Below, one piece after another: positions 23,108-31,728 of a stretch of 64,000 nt of DNA. The notes under the pieces are model-generated. The model had not been told where the DNA came from and searched no databases. It saw only the letters and a program-made list of their open reading frames with translations. The DNA is from Cystobasidiopsis lactophilus (Eukaryota; Basidiomycota; Agaricostilbomycetes; Agaricostilbales; Chionosphaeraceae): contig BCIO01000001.1 of the NCBI GenBank assembly GCA_001599975.1, positions 2,728,001 to 2,792,000 on the forward strand. Direction: 5' to 3'. Position numbers and translations under genes: made by a program. How positions within the stretch are numbered: the stretch's first letter is position 1; each line of letters starts with the position of its first letter.

Positions 23108-24593
23108 TCACCCCATCCTGTTGGAACTGACTTTCAACAGATATCCATACCCACGCGGAACCAAATGAACCCACAATTGCGAGAGATCCGTCGGCGGACG
23201 CACCGTCTGCGCGAATGTCAGCAGCCTCTTCAGCGACTGAATCCATCTGTGTTCGATGAACTAGAAGTCAGCCGGCGCGCCCTGAAAGCAAGAGAAGAAG
23301 ATGGTACCTCCGACTTGTCTCGTCGTTGAGCGCATGCGCCACCGAGTTGCCGCCGATCTTTTCGCGAGCCGAACGCTCGTGGATCTGGAGGGAGTCACTC
23401 GCGATTAGGAGACTGCGATAGTGTGAGATGGAGAAGGAAACGGTCGCTTACTCCCACCATGGTCACACCGACTGCAAAGCCGAGAGGTCAATAAACATGC
23501 TCAAACGGAAAAACATAAGAGTACGAACTTGGCCACGGCGCGTTGCCGATCGAAAGCTCGAGGTAGGCGTCGTTCGCCTTGATGTACTCCCGGTGCTGCA
23601 TGTAATGCGCGATTTTGGCGATCGCCTGCAAAGAGAAAAAACGACAGCTCCGAGTCAGTCATGAGACAGACCACTTTCAAGGAGAGCAAAAGAGCTCACC
23701 TGCAAGACGTCGGCCTCGAGCTCTCGTTTCCGGAGCGACTTGAAAAGGGGCTTGAGGTAGTCGGCGGACTGCTTCTGGACGGCGGCTGCCATCTTGCCCT
23801 GGGTCGAGCGACGTATGTGCTCTGGCCGATCGCCCATGTACTCCTCCCACTCCTTGAGGACCTTCTTGATCGCAAAGTAGATTTGGGGGTACAGCTTGTG
23901 CGGGTTCTTCTTGATGAGCTCCAGGTCGACCATCACATCGCCGCCCTCCTCGTCTTCTTTGGAAGTTGTCGCCTCGGGAACCAGGGCGCTGGGCGTCCCC
24001 GGCGCTTCCGAGCCACTGCGTTCGCCACCCGGTGAGCCGGGCACCTCGCCCGCTGCTTCCGCCCGAATCTTCTTGACCACATCGCTGTCCACCTTGCCCC
24101 TCCTCGCCAGCTCCTCCAACACCTGGCCCTGGTCCATGGCCTCCAGAGCCTTCATAAAATCGTTTCGCTGGCCGGCGCTCTCCTTCGCCCGGCTCTCGAT
24201 GAGCTCCAGCGCCCGGACCCGCAACCGCCGCTCCTTGTCTGTTTCTGCAAACAAGCGGATGGGCTGGCCCTTGGCACGGAGGCGCTTGGTGGCCTCCTCG
24301 TTGGAAATGTTGAACCGCTCGCCTTGGGCCTCGAGCGCCGAGTCGACGCCGGCGACTACCTGCGCCGTCGGCTCGTTAAGGCTTGCTTTCGTGGCTGACT
24401 TTGGGGATTCGGGAAGAGGAGAGGCCGCTTTCTTGGAGGCTTTGCGAGAGGCGAGGTAGGCCTCCTCGCGAGCTCGCTCCAGGTCTGACCGTTTGATGTA
24501 TTTGGAGGCGGAAGGGCCATCCTCGCTTGGGGCAGGCACGACACTGTCCAGTGCCTTGCGCTTGCGCTCAATCTCAGCTCGTAAAAAGTCCAT
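23108..24593 (-). CDS. PRP18: Pre-mRNA splicing factor Prp18
   Basis: Start ATG at 24593 ([15 protein letters not shown]), matching the family N terminus; in-frame sequence upstream belongs to the promoter. The splicing-factor motif [20 protein letters not shown] lies near 24240. The C-terminal Prp18 domain reads [20 protein letters not shown] and [16 protein letters not shown]. Exons near 23620 and 23380 give [35 protein letters not shown]-type sequence and [19 protein letters not shown] (the conserved loop), and the last exon gives [18 protein letters not shown]. Prp18 acts with the U5 snRNP in the second step of splicing. The final segment [19 protein letters not shown] extends about 20 residues past the usual end ([10 protein letters not shown]-like). 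Confidence 0.92.
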
Positions 24594-24695
24594 CGGTAGC
24601 AGCAAAGGGTCGTCGTCCGCCCAAGGACAATTTTGAGCCGCCTGCCCCCAGCCCACCAAGTCGAGCCCCTGCACTCACGGTTCTGCTACCAAAAC
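24594..24695. promoter_or_regulatory. 102-base bidirectional promoter of PRP18 and COX12
   Basis: The start codons of PRP18 (minus) and COX12 (plus) are divergent and only 102 bases apart, so both genes must share this short control region (or have very short upstream regions). Confidence 0.6.
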
Positions 24696-25607
24696 ATGTC
24701 GGTAGGTGACTTCATGCCATCGCCGTGTGTGCGCCCTGGGCCGCCCTCGCCGCGCCTGGCCACCAATGTGGTTTTCCGACAATCGGCGGGCGGCCAGCCA
24801 GCGCTAGCATTGGCAGATGGGCTTCTTATGGCAAACGGGGCAACGGCGCTGAATGCGTGGCCATGAACAGGACTCTGAAGACGCTTCGCCCAAGCACTTT
24901 GTGCTCCAGACCGCTGGCTTTGACGCCCGCTTCGTGCGTCCATCGATTCTCCCTCCCCTTGTCCAATTGATCCCAGCTTACCTCTCGCTCGCGATGCACA
25001 CAGCCTAACACCAACGTTGGTTCTCTCTTGCTCTTGTACTCTCAGCACACAGGGCTAACAGACGGCCGCCCTCTGATAGCAAACGAAGCACTGCGTGCGT
25101 GCCGGCCTCCTTGAGCGTTGTTGTCCCTAGCTGATTTTAAGTGCCGGCTTCCCAGTGGCAAAACGTGCGTTGTTGATGCTTTAGTATGCTCATCATCAAG
25201 CTCACTTGCAGGTCGGCCTCAGTATGTCGACTACTACCGCAAGTCCTTTCTATTCGCGCCTCGCGAAATGCCGGGCTGACTTTTACTCTCCAGGCTGCAT
25301 CAACGCCAAGGGCGAAGACTTCAAGCCTTGCAAACAGGTATTGTAGCTGTGCGCTGTTGGCCGGACAGCAAGCTCAGGCCGCTTTGCTTGCAGTTCTTCC
25401 GCACTTTCCACTCCCTCTGCCCTAACGAGTGGATCGGTGCGTCCTTCTGGCTCCTCCTTGCTGCCTCTTTCTGTTCTAATCTTCCTTATAGCCCGGTGGG
25501 ATGAGCAACGGGACTCGGAGATCTTTCCGTACGTTTCCTTGTCCAGCGCGCATACAGCCCACCAGAGCTCAGTTGGCTGTTCTGGCTACAGTACGACGCT
25601 GGCCTAA
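24696..25607 (+). CDS. COX12: Cytochrome c oxidase subunit VIb (Cox12) built from ten small exons
   Basis: Spliced exons inferred: 24696-24701, 24871-24933, 25004-25015, 25080-25094, 25156-25164, 25223-25238, 25294-25337, 25394-25436, 25492-25528 and 25592-25607. In order they give MS, then a segment ending [26 protein letters not shown](R), CINAKGEDFKPCKQ, FFRTFHSLCPNEWI, (A)RWDEQRDSEIF and PTTLA. Together these restore the family signature [20 protein letters not shown] and the CX9C-type Cys pattern, at about 86 residues. All introns have GT-AG ends except 25239-25293, which begins GCAAGT. Cox12 is a peripheral intermembrane-space subunit of complex IV. No single exon would be recognised alone; the order, frame and residue identity of all pieces make the model convincing. 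Confidence 0.88.
25004..25015 (+). other. 12-base microexon of COX12
   Basis: CCTAACACCAAC between CACACAG and GTTGGT encodes PNTN, exactly the residues missing between DARF and QTKHC in Cox12 proteins. Confidence 0.82.
25156..25164 (+). other. 9-base microexon of COX12
   Basis: TGGCAAAAC between TTCCCAG and GTGCGT encodes WQN, exactly the residues expected between the conserved HC and YVDYY of Cox12. Confidence 0.82.
25239..25293 (+). other. GC-AG intron of COX12
   Basis: Only a donor reading GCAAGT after TACTACC keeps the frame into TGCATCAACGCC (CINA); the neighbouring GT would shift it. GCAAGT is the known consensus of GC-AG introns. Confidence 0.75.
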
Positions 25608-25864
25608 ATCGCTTCGGCTCTCTTAAATCGGCATCGTCACTTTCAAAAGATGGGCTCATCGACTTTCATATTTGGTCTGTGCAAGCAAGACGCACCAGGA
25701 GTAGGCGGGAGCAACATGGACAAAGGCATTGTAGCCTTCCTTTGCAAAAGCGTTCCTCGGTCATCTGGCTACTGGGCATACAAGTTCGCGTTCCGGTCTG
25801 TCGTCGGACAAGGGGTCTATTGTTACAAAAGCTACGCGGAGAGTCCATGAGCATCCTCCACCCG

Positions 25865-26418
25865 TCACTTGAGCTTGGTGGTCGGCAAATCGGGCACGAC
25901 TCCCTTGATCGTTTTCGCCGCCTTGGTCGCCGCAATCTTTTTGGCCACTGTAGAGGGGTCAAGAAATTCAGCAAGGGAAATGCGAGAGGAGCCGCCGCCA
26001 TGGCCAACTGCAAAGAGCAGCTCACTGTCTCGGGACCCTTTGACCATTGCGTAGCTCGCGTCCTCCTCGTTCATTCGCTTGTTCGTCTTGATGGCGATTC
26101 CCTGGCCATGTGTGTAGACGACGCCTTTGCTTTCCAGGTTCTCCTTGGATTTGCTGTGACGCAAACGTCAGCCGCCATTCGCATTCTCCTTGGTTGCCTC
26201 GGTCGCACGGCCGCAGAGTGGAAGCAAACTCACGCTACTTGCTTGTCCACAGCAGCCGGAATGAGCCAGAATAGGTAGCAAACGCCACTGCCGGGAGCAG
26301 CGTCAAATGGGTGCAATCGGTTTGGGCAGCGGCAGGCGCTCAGGAAGACTCACCCAGAGATGGCCAGGAAGACGACCAAACCCACGTAGTCACCGTATGT
26401 GATGGGAGATTGTGCCAT
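25865..26418 (-). CDS. Small membrane-anchored protein of unknown function
   Basis: Start ATG at 26418 (MAQSPITYGDYVGLVVFLA). The first exon runs into a donor GTGAGT; the next gives GVCYLFWLIPAAVDKQV, so a hydrophobic N-terminal anchor of about 30 residues is formed. The last exon (to 25865) is hydrophilic: SKENLESKGVVYTHGQGIAI, MNEEDASYAMVK, SSRISLAEFLDPSTVAKK and a Lys/Thr-rich end. I do not recognise the family. The short size, N-terminal membrane anchor and cytosolic or lumenal basic tail suggest an organelle membrane accessory protein, but that is a guess. The gene is divergent from the proline iminopeptidase gene (233 bases) and convergent with COX12. Confidence 0.6.
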
Positions 26419-26651
26419 TGCTGGCGCTGGAGCGACTCTAGAACGTGGTTATGTACGTGTTGGCGGTGCCAGCTCAAAAGGCGCCCGCAGCGAGAGCTTC
26501 GAGGTCTGGAGCCGGACGACGATTCTTGGTTCCTCTCTCAAGCCTGGCTAAGCGTGTATTTGGATCTTGGATAGCCCCTCCGCTCACTCGCCCTGCTATC
26601 GCGCCTGCTTTCAGCCGCAATTTGTTGCTCGGTGCCCGCAAGTCTTCTAAG

Positions 26652-28135
26652 ATGGCCTCGACCCTAGGCGATGCCTCTCGCCTTTACCCAGTCATCAAAC
26701 CATACAAGACTCACCAGCTGTCCGTTTCGCCGGTACACACGCTGAGCGTCCGGGAGTACGGTTCGGAAACTGGCTATCCCTTTCTCTTTGTGCACGGCGG
26801 ACCTGGAGGTGGAGCTGATGACAAGGAGTGAGTTCTCATAACAATATTCGCTTGTGTCAGACTTAACTCAGATGTGGCTGCAGTGCTCGGCGCTTCGAGT
26901 AAGCCCTTTGTTGGCTGGGTCCGTGGTCACTTCTGATCGCCATCATCAGCCCATCCGCCTACCGGATCATTCTTCACGACCAGCGAGGCAGCGGATTGAG
27001 CACTCCGTCTAGCTCGCTGGAGGAGAACACGACCTGGGACCTCGTGGAGGATTGTGAGCGCATACGGAAGGCCCTGGGCATCGAAAAGTGGCACATCTTC
27101 GTAAGTCACATCAAGACTCCATGGAGCGCTTTTCAGCTCACATTTGATTGTGAACAAGGGCGGCTCTTGGGGCTCAACGTTGTGCCTGGCTTATGCCCAA
27201 AAGTACCCAGAGGCCATCACTGCTCTTGTTCTCCGCGGCATTTTCACACTGCGAAAGTCGGAATTGGATTGGTTCTACTCGGCCGACAAGAACGGGCCTG
27301 CCTTCATTTTCCCGGAAGAGTTTGCCCTCTACAAAGCCCAGATCCCGAAAGACGAACAGGCCGACATGATCAAGGCCTATCATAAACGCTTGACCTCTGA
27401 TGACCTTGCCATTCGCAAGCAGGCAGCCCAAGCTTGGTCCCGGTTCGTTCTTGAACGCCTTATTTGAAGTGCCCGCGTCGCTTATCTCCACATCTAGGTG
27501 GGAAATGAGCACTAGCCAGTGAGTCCTTGTGCTTGGGCAGTTCCACAGAGACGTCTTGACCCCCGACCTCTTGCCCAGCCTATTCGTGAGTCTCCGTGTT
27601 CGGCCTTCGAAAACTGTCGGACTTCAGCCCACAAATACCTTCGTGCCAGACCTCACAAGAGGACCTTGCCCGCGCGGACTCCGATGCGTTCGCTGATGTC
27701 TTCGCCAGGGTGGAGTGCCACTACTTCATTGTGAGCAGTCTTTCGAAGCTAGCGCGGCCGTGGCTGAAGCGCTGGAGAAGAACGAGGGCTTCATGGAAGA
27801 TGGCTACCTGCTAAAGCAAGAGCAAATCGACAAGATCCGGAAACTGCCCTGCACCAGTAAGTCGAACCTTTTGCAGAAGGCTTCAGCACTGCTCACGGAC
27901 ATTTTAACAACAGTCGTTCAAGGACGTTATGACCTTGTTTGCCCGTTCTTCACCGCCTACGAGCTCCATCAGAAGTGGCCCGAAGCGAACTTTGTGGTCA
28001 TTCACGAGTAAGGATGGGCAAGTCTTAGCTAAGATCCGCATTGACACCAACATCACCAGTGCTGGCCATTCGGCGAGCGAGCGAGGGATCGAGAACGCTT
28101 TGGTCGCAGCTACTGATGCTTTAAAGGGAAAATGA
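26652..28135 (+). CDS. Proline iminopeptidase (alpha/beta hydrolase, family S33)
   Basis: Start ATG at 26652 (MASTLGDASRLYPVIKPYK). LFVHGGPGGGADDKD carries the oxyanion HGGPG motif, and YRIILHDQRGSGLSTP is the family strand. WDLVEDCERIRKALGIEKWH is followed, across an intron, by GGSWGSTLCLAYAQKYP with the catalytic Ser (GGSWGS). LVLRGIFTLRKSELDWFY and WSRWEMSTS belong to the cap region. IVQGRYDLVCPFFTAYELH contains the catalytic Asp region and IHDAGHSASE the catalytic His. All family hallmarks are present and the length is normal (about 330 residues). The enzyme removes N-terminal proline from peptides in the cytosol. Introns sit near 26828, 26900, 27100, 27440-27490 and several later points; some exons between 27490 and 27790 are short. 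Confidence 0.9.
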
Positions 28136-28305
28136 GCGAATTGCCGCGGCTCACTCTGCGTGAGCTCTAAGAATGGTACAATTGAATGCAACCCCGATTA
28201 CTTCTACTAAAACATGCCCTCTATGAGTACTGGTTTGTCGGAAACCATCGAACACTGTCCGGACGACTCAGCGACTCGCCGACTCCCATCAAGGAAGAAA
28301 GCCAC

Positions 28306-30013
28306 TCACTCTGCGCTGCTCAAGAGCTCTGCCTTCGCCTTCTCCGGCCCAGCGACCAGCGCGAGGATACGGCCAACATTCGAGCTCCCGGTGAAGATGA
28401 GGGCGTCCGCCTTGCGAGCCAGCAATGTCATGTCGCGGATCATGGGCAAGGTGGCGGCTATGCGCTCGGCTTGCGGGAAATGGTTGAATTTCGTGCCCAT
28501 GAATCTGGAGAGAAAGGCAAGCGCTTTAGAAATCTACAAGAGTTAGGGTCACGGGAGGTCACACATACCCATTTGCGAAGGCTTCATCATCTGCGTTTTT
28601 CGTCTGGAGGAACCGAAAGAAGAGCGAATCGGCGTGCCCCTGCAGCATGCCCTTGACATCCGGATTGTCGGAAAAGGCGGCGAAAGTCGGAGCGCTGGTC
28701 CAGGAGCTGGTGGCAACGTCGAGTTCAGGTTGGCCCATCAGCCGATTGACTGAGCGTTCGGCGGCTTGGAAGAACGACCGGCTGTGTTCGTCGTCGATGA
28801 CATCTTTGTGCTTACAGTCCTTGTGGACCTGAGAGGCCGTGTCGTAGCCCTTGGGCGCAAACTTGAGCGGCGAGGCCTTGACGCTCCCTTCCTCTTTGCA
28901 CTTGTCTGGACTCTAGGTGTCAGCGAGGCCGATTCTAGGAGCGAACAGAGGAAATGACACACCTCCTTTGCGTACGTGGGCACCAATCACAAAGTCACTC
29001 TGTTTCCTGCGCGGCCGCTGGTCCCATCCCGGTGCATTCCATCCGAATTCGTCGGCTTGGGCGGTGATCATAGCCTCGACGACCTTGTTGGGTCTCCAGA
29101 TCTCCGTCAAAAGGATATCCGAAAACTCTTCGAAGACGCGGTAGAAGAAGGGAGGGACGGTGTCGATAGCGGTCAACGGTATCGGCTGGGGATAGCCTTC
29201 AAAGTCAACGGCATGCTGTTGCTCCATAGCCGCAAAATCGGTCAGCTCTCGCAGAGTGATGTCGTCCAGCTTGCCCATGCTGCAAAGTGTATCAGCATGC
29301 TGCGCGAGGGGCCCTGGGTGACAACAACAAACTTTGTCGGGCTCAACACATGAGCACTCTCCATGAAATCAGCGTGCTGCCAGTCGATCCAGCTCCTTTC
29401 GAGCGTCAAGTAGTCTTCTGGAGGCTTGCAATCGAGTTGGCGCTGCTCAAAGTAGGCCGTGAATTTGCCGTAGTTCCAATCAGTGTCGTCGATCAAAAGC
29501 GTGTAGTTGTAACGACGGGCGACGCTGCGCTCGCAGAGGTAAGAGAAAAATCTTCCTAGTCAAGTCGAGCGCCACCTACAAAGCTGACTGCAGCAAGAGC
29601 ACGATTTGGCCCGTGAAGCCAGTGGCGAGAAAGGTTTTGTGGAGCAGAGTCCTCTCGCAAGTGGGCATGGCGTCGTCCCAGCGTTGTGGCGGCGCAAAGA
29701 ACTCTTTTGTCGTCCACGCAGTCACCGCTTGCTTCACAGAATCTTGCAAGTTCGCCAGCGTCTCGGCCACCACGCGATGGACCTCGGGCATGCTTTCGAG
29801 AGCTGCTGGATGCGCGAGCCCGACGAGCAAGGCGAGTCCGAGAACGGCAAAGCACGCGAAATGAAAGTACGAGGAGCGATAAAAAGGTTGTTTTCGAGGC
29901 GGAGCATCGAGGCCAAAGTGAGACTGCTCCTCGCCTGGGAAAGCGCGTCGCTTTTCATCTCCCAGAAACTCGTACGCGTTTGTGCTGCTCGCCAATGCAA
30001 TGGCTCCTGGCAT
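28306..30013 (-). CDS. GT23-like (fucosyltransferase-fold) type II membrane glycosyltransferase
   Basis: Start ATG at 30013 (MPGAIALASSTNAYEFLGDE). A single helix near 29850 (FACFAVLGLALLVGLAHP) after a short cytosolic segment gives type II topology, as for Golgi transferases. The lumenal part has TLLHKTFLATGFTGQIVLLL, YNYTLLIDDTDWNYGKFTAY, LTEIWRPNKVV and FVIGAHVRKG, the last resembling the HxRRxD-type donor-binding motif of GT23 alpha-1,6-fucosyltransferases and NodZ. Near the end DALIFTGSSNVGRILALVAG matches the second conserved loop (S-S-N-V-x-R) of that superfamily. The last exon (28306-28500) continues to TGA. The activity may be transfer of fucose or a related sugar to glycans, but acceptor and donor are unknown. 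The gene runs divergent from the lipase-like gene. Confidence 0.7.
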
Positions 30014-30531
30014 GGCTAGTGTGGTCGCTGCTGGCCGAGTGTATGAGGCCAGTCAATAAACACGACGATCGAGACCGCGGCCGGCGGCGCGTCCGTCAGG
30101 AATGTATCCAGCGGCCAGTCCACAGCCAAATGAATGACGCCTTGTTCAAACTCGAATTGCTTGGCATTGTGCAAATGGGAAACTGCTGCCCACAACGGGA
30201 CGGGTAAGCGTCCTATGAACTCGAAGCTGCCGCCACGCCGCCACCACTGTGGTTTGCCAGCAGTGGCAAACGCCACAGCGTATACGCTGCCTTTCCTTCC
30301 CGGGGCCGTCTTGCCTTCGTCTGATGCCTGCTATGCTCAAAGCCAAAGCCCAATGAGGTGTTGGACGAGTTGGGCAGAGAAATGTCTCGATTCGAATTTC
30401 TCTCCCGGCGGCGCCGCCCAGTAGCGGCATGGCGCTTGCCACTGCTTTTGGTCCAACACGACCAATATCTGGCCTTACTCAGCCAACACCGCTAGACAAT
30501 ACATACAGAATCCAACCGCCACATCGGTATC
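30014..30531. promoter_or_regulatory. Divergent region between the glycosyltransferase and lipase-like genes
   Basis: 518 bases between two divergent start codons. Two minus-strand open frames (30016-30276 and 30146-30442) lack family resemblance and are not called. Confidence 0.45.
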
Positions 30532-31658
30532 ATGGCTGCATACACGGCGGACGAGGACATCAGCCTGCTAGACAAGGAACTTCAGAGCTGGTATGCGTCG
30601 TTGCCCTGGGTGGTCCCTCAAAAGCTGGACGACGTCCTCAACATGCGCAAGAATCTGGATGCTGCCCTGGCGCCCATCCCGCCCATGGCCGGTGTTTCAA
30701 AGATCGTCTTCGACGAAGCTGGTATTCAAGGCTTGATCTACTGCCCGTCGACGACGCCACTTCCGCCTTCTTCGCCCGCCGTTTTTCAGATTCACGGCGG
30801 CGGATTTGTCCATGGGAGACCAGACATGTTCCAGGACTTCATGTGCCGATTGGTTTTGGAGTTGAAATGTTTTGTATTTTGCCCGACCTATTCCTTTGCA
30901 CCCGAGTGCCCGTTTGTGAGTATCTTAAACCGGCTAGCTGTGCGCCCGCGAGATCTCACAAATCCCATTAGCCCGCCGCTCTTGTATGAAAACCTCTTGC
31001 TCCCTGGCCAGATCACCACTGACCACAACGCTCCAGGATGACGCTGTTCGAGCTTGGCAATGGTTCACGACCACCGGAGTCGAGAGGTACAGCATCGACC
31101 CTGCGCGAATCGCCGTTTCTGGGTGCTCGGCAGGCGCCGGCCTCGCCACATCCCTGGCGCTTTGGAACCGTGACAATGGCGGCCCTCCCATGCGGGCGCT
31201 GGTGCTCGATATCCCTTTCGTGTCGACTCGTCTCGACTACTCAATGCAGAACGTCAAGTTCGACAAGATTTGGAGCGCTAAGGCCGCCGCGTTCGCCAAA
31301 GATGCATACACGCCAGCTGGCACAGAAGATCCACTCAAGTACGCTTGGCCAATCGAACATCCGTCGTTCCATGGCATGCCGCCGTGCCAAATTTCGGTCG
31401 CGGAAAAGGATGTACTGAGGGATGCCGGATTGGAGATGGCCTTTCGCATGCTCAAGGAGTCGTCGAGCGGGGTAGAGGTGGGCTATGTGCTCTATCTCTC
31501 CGAAGGTCGGAAATTGGCTGAGCGTTGCGAGCCAGATTCATTGCTGGAAAGGAGCATACCACGGGAACGATGGGTACGACCCCACGGCAAAAGTTAGCAG
31601 GGCCCAATGGGATGCGGAGCTGGGCTTTATCGCCAGGGAGCTGGACATTGCCGTCTGA
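30532..31658 (+). CDS. Alpha/beta hydrolase of the hormone-sensitive lipase (HGGG) family
   Basis: Start ATG at 30532 (MAAYTADEDISLLDKELQSW). FQIHGGGFVHG is the HGGG oxyanion motif; CFVFCPTYSFAPECPF follows before an intron of about 110 bases starting at the GTGAGT near 30916. The next exon gives DDAVRAWQWFTTTGVERY, then SGCSAGAGLATSLALWNRD with the nucleophile Ser (GCSAG), and LVLDIPFVSTRLDYS. ISVAEKDVLRDAGLEMAFRM contains the acid region (AEKDVLRD). After a final short intron, IHCWKGAYHGNDGYDP supplies the catalytic His, ending at TGA 31656-31658. It is an esterase or lipase-like enzyme; the substrate is unknown. Length (about 330 residues) is normal for the family. Confidence 0.85.
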
Positions 31659-31728
31659 GGGCATTCTAAGAGAACACGGGTTTACGTTTGCAAGAGTTAA
31701 AAAGGCGATTAAAGTACAGCGAAGGGGC

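Noticed and set aside
18682-31658. Possible catabolic or secondary-metabolite cluster (epoxide hydrolase, SDR, glycosyltransferase, lipase-like hydrolase)
   Set aside because: The enzymes are interleaved with housekeeping genes (PRP18, COX12, peptidase), and no backbone synthase, transporter or pathway regulator is present.
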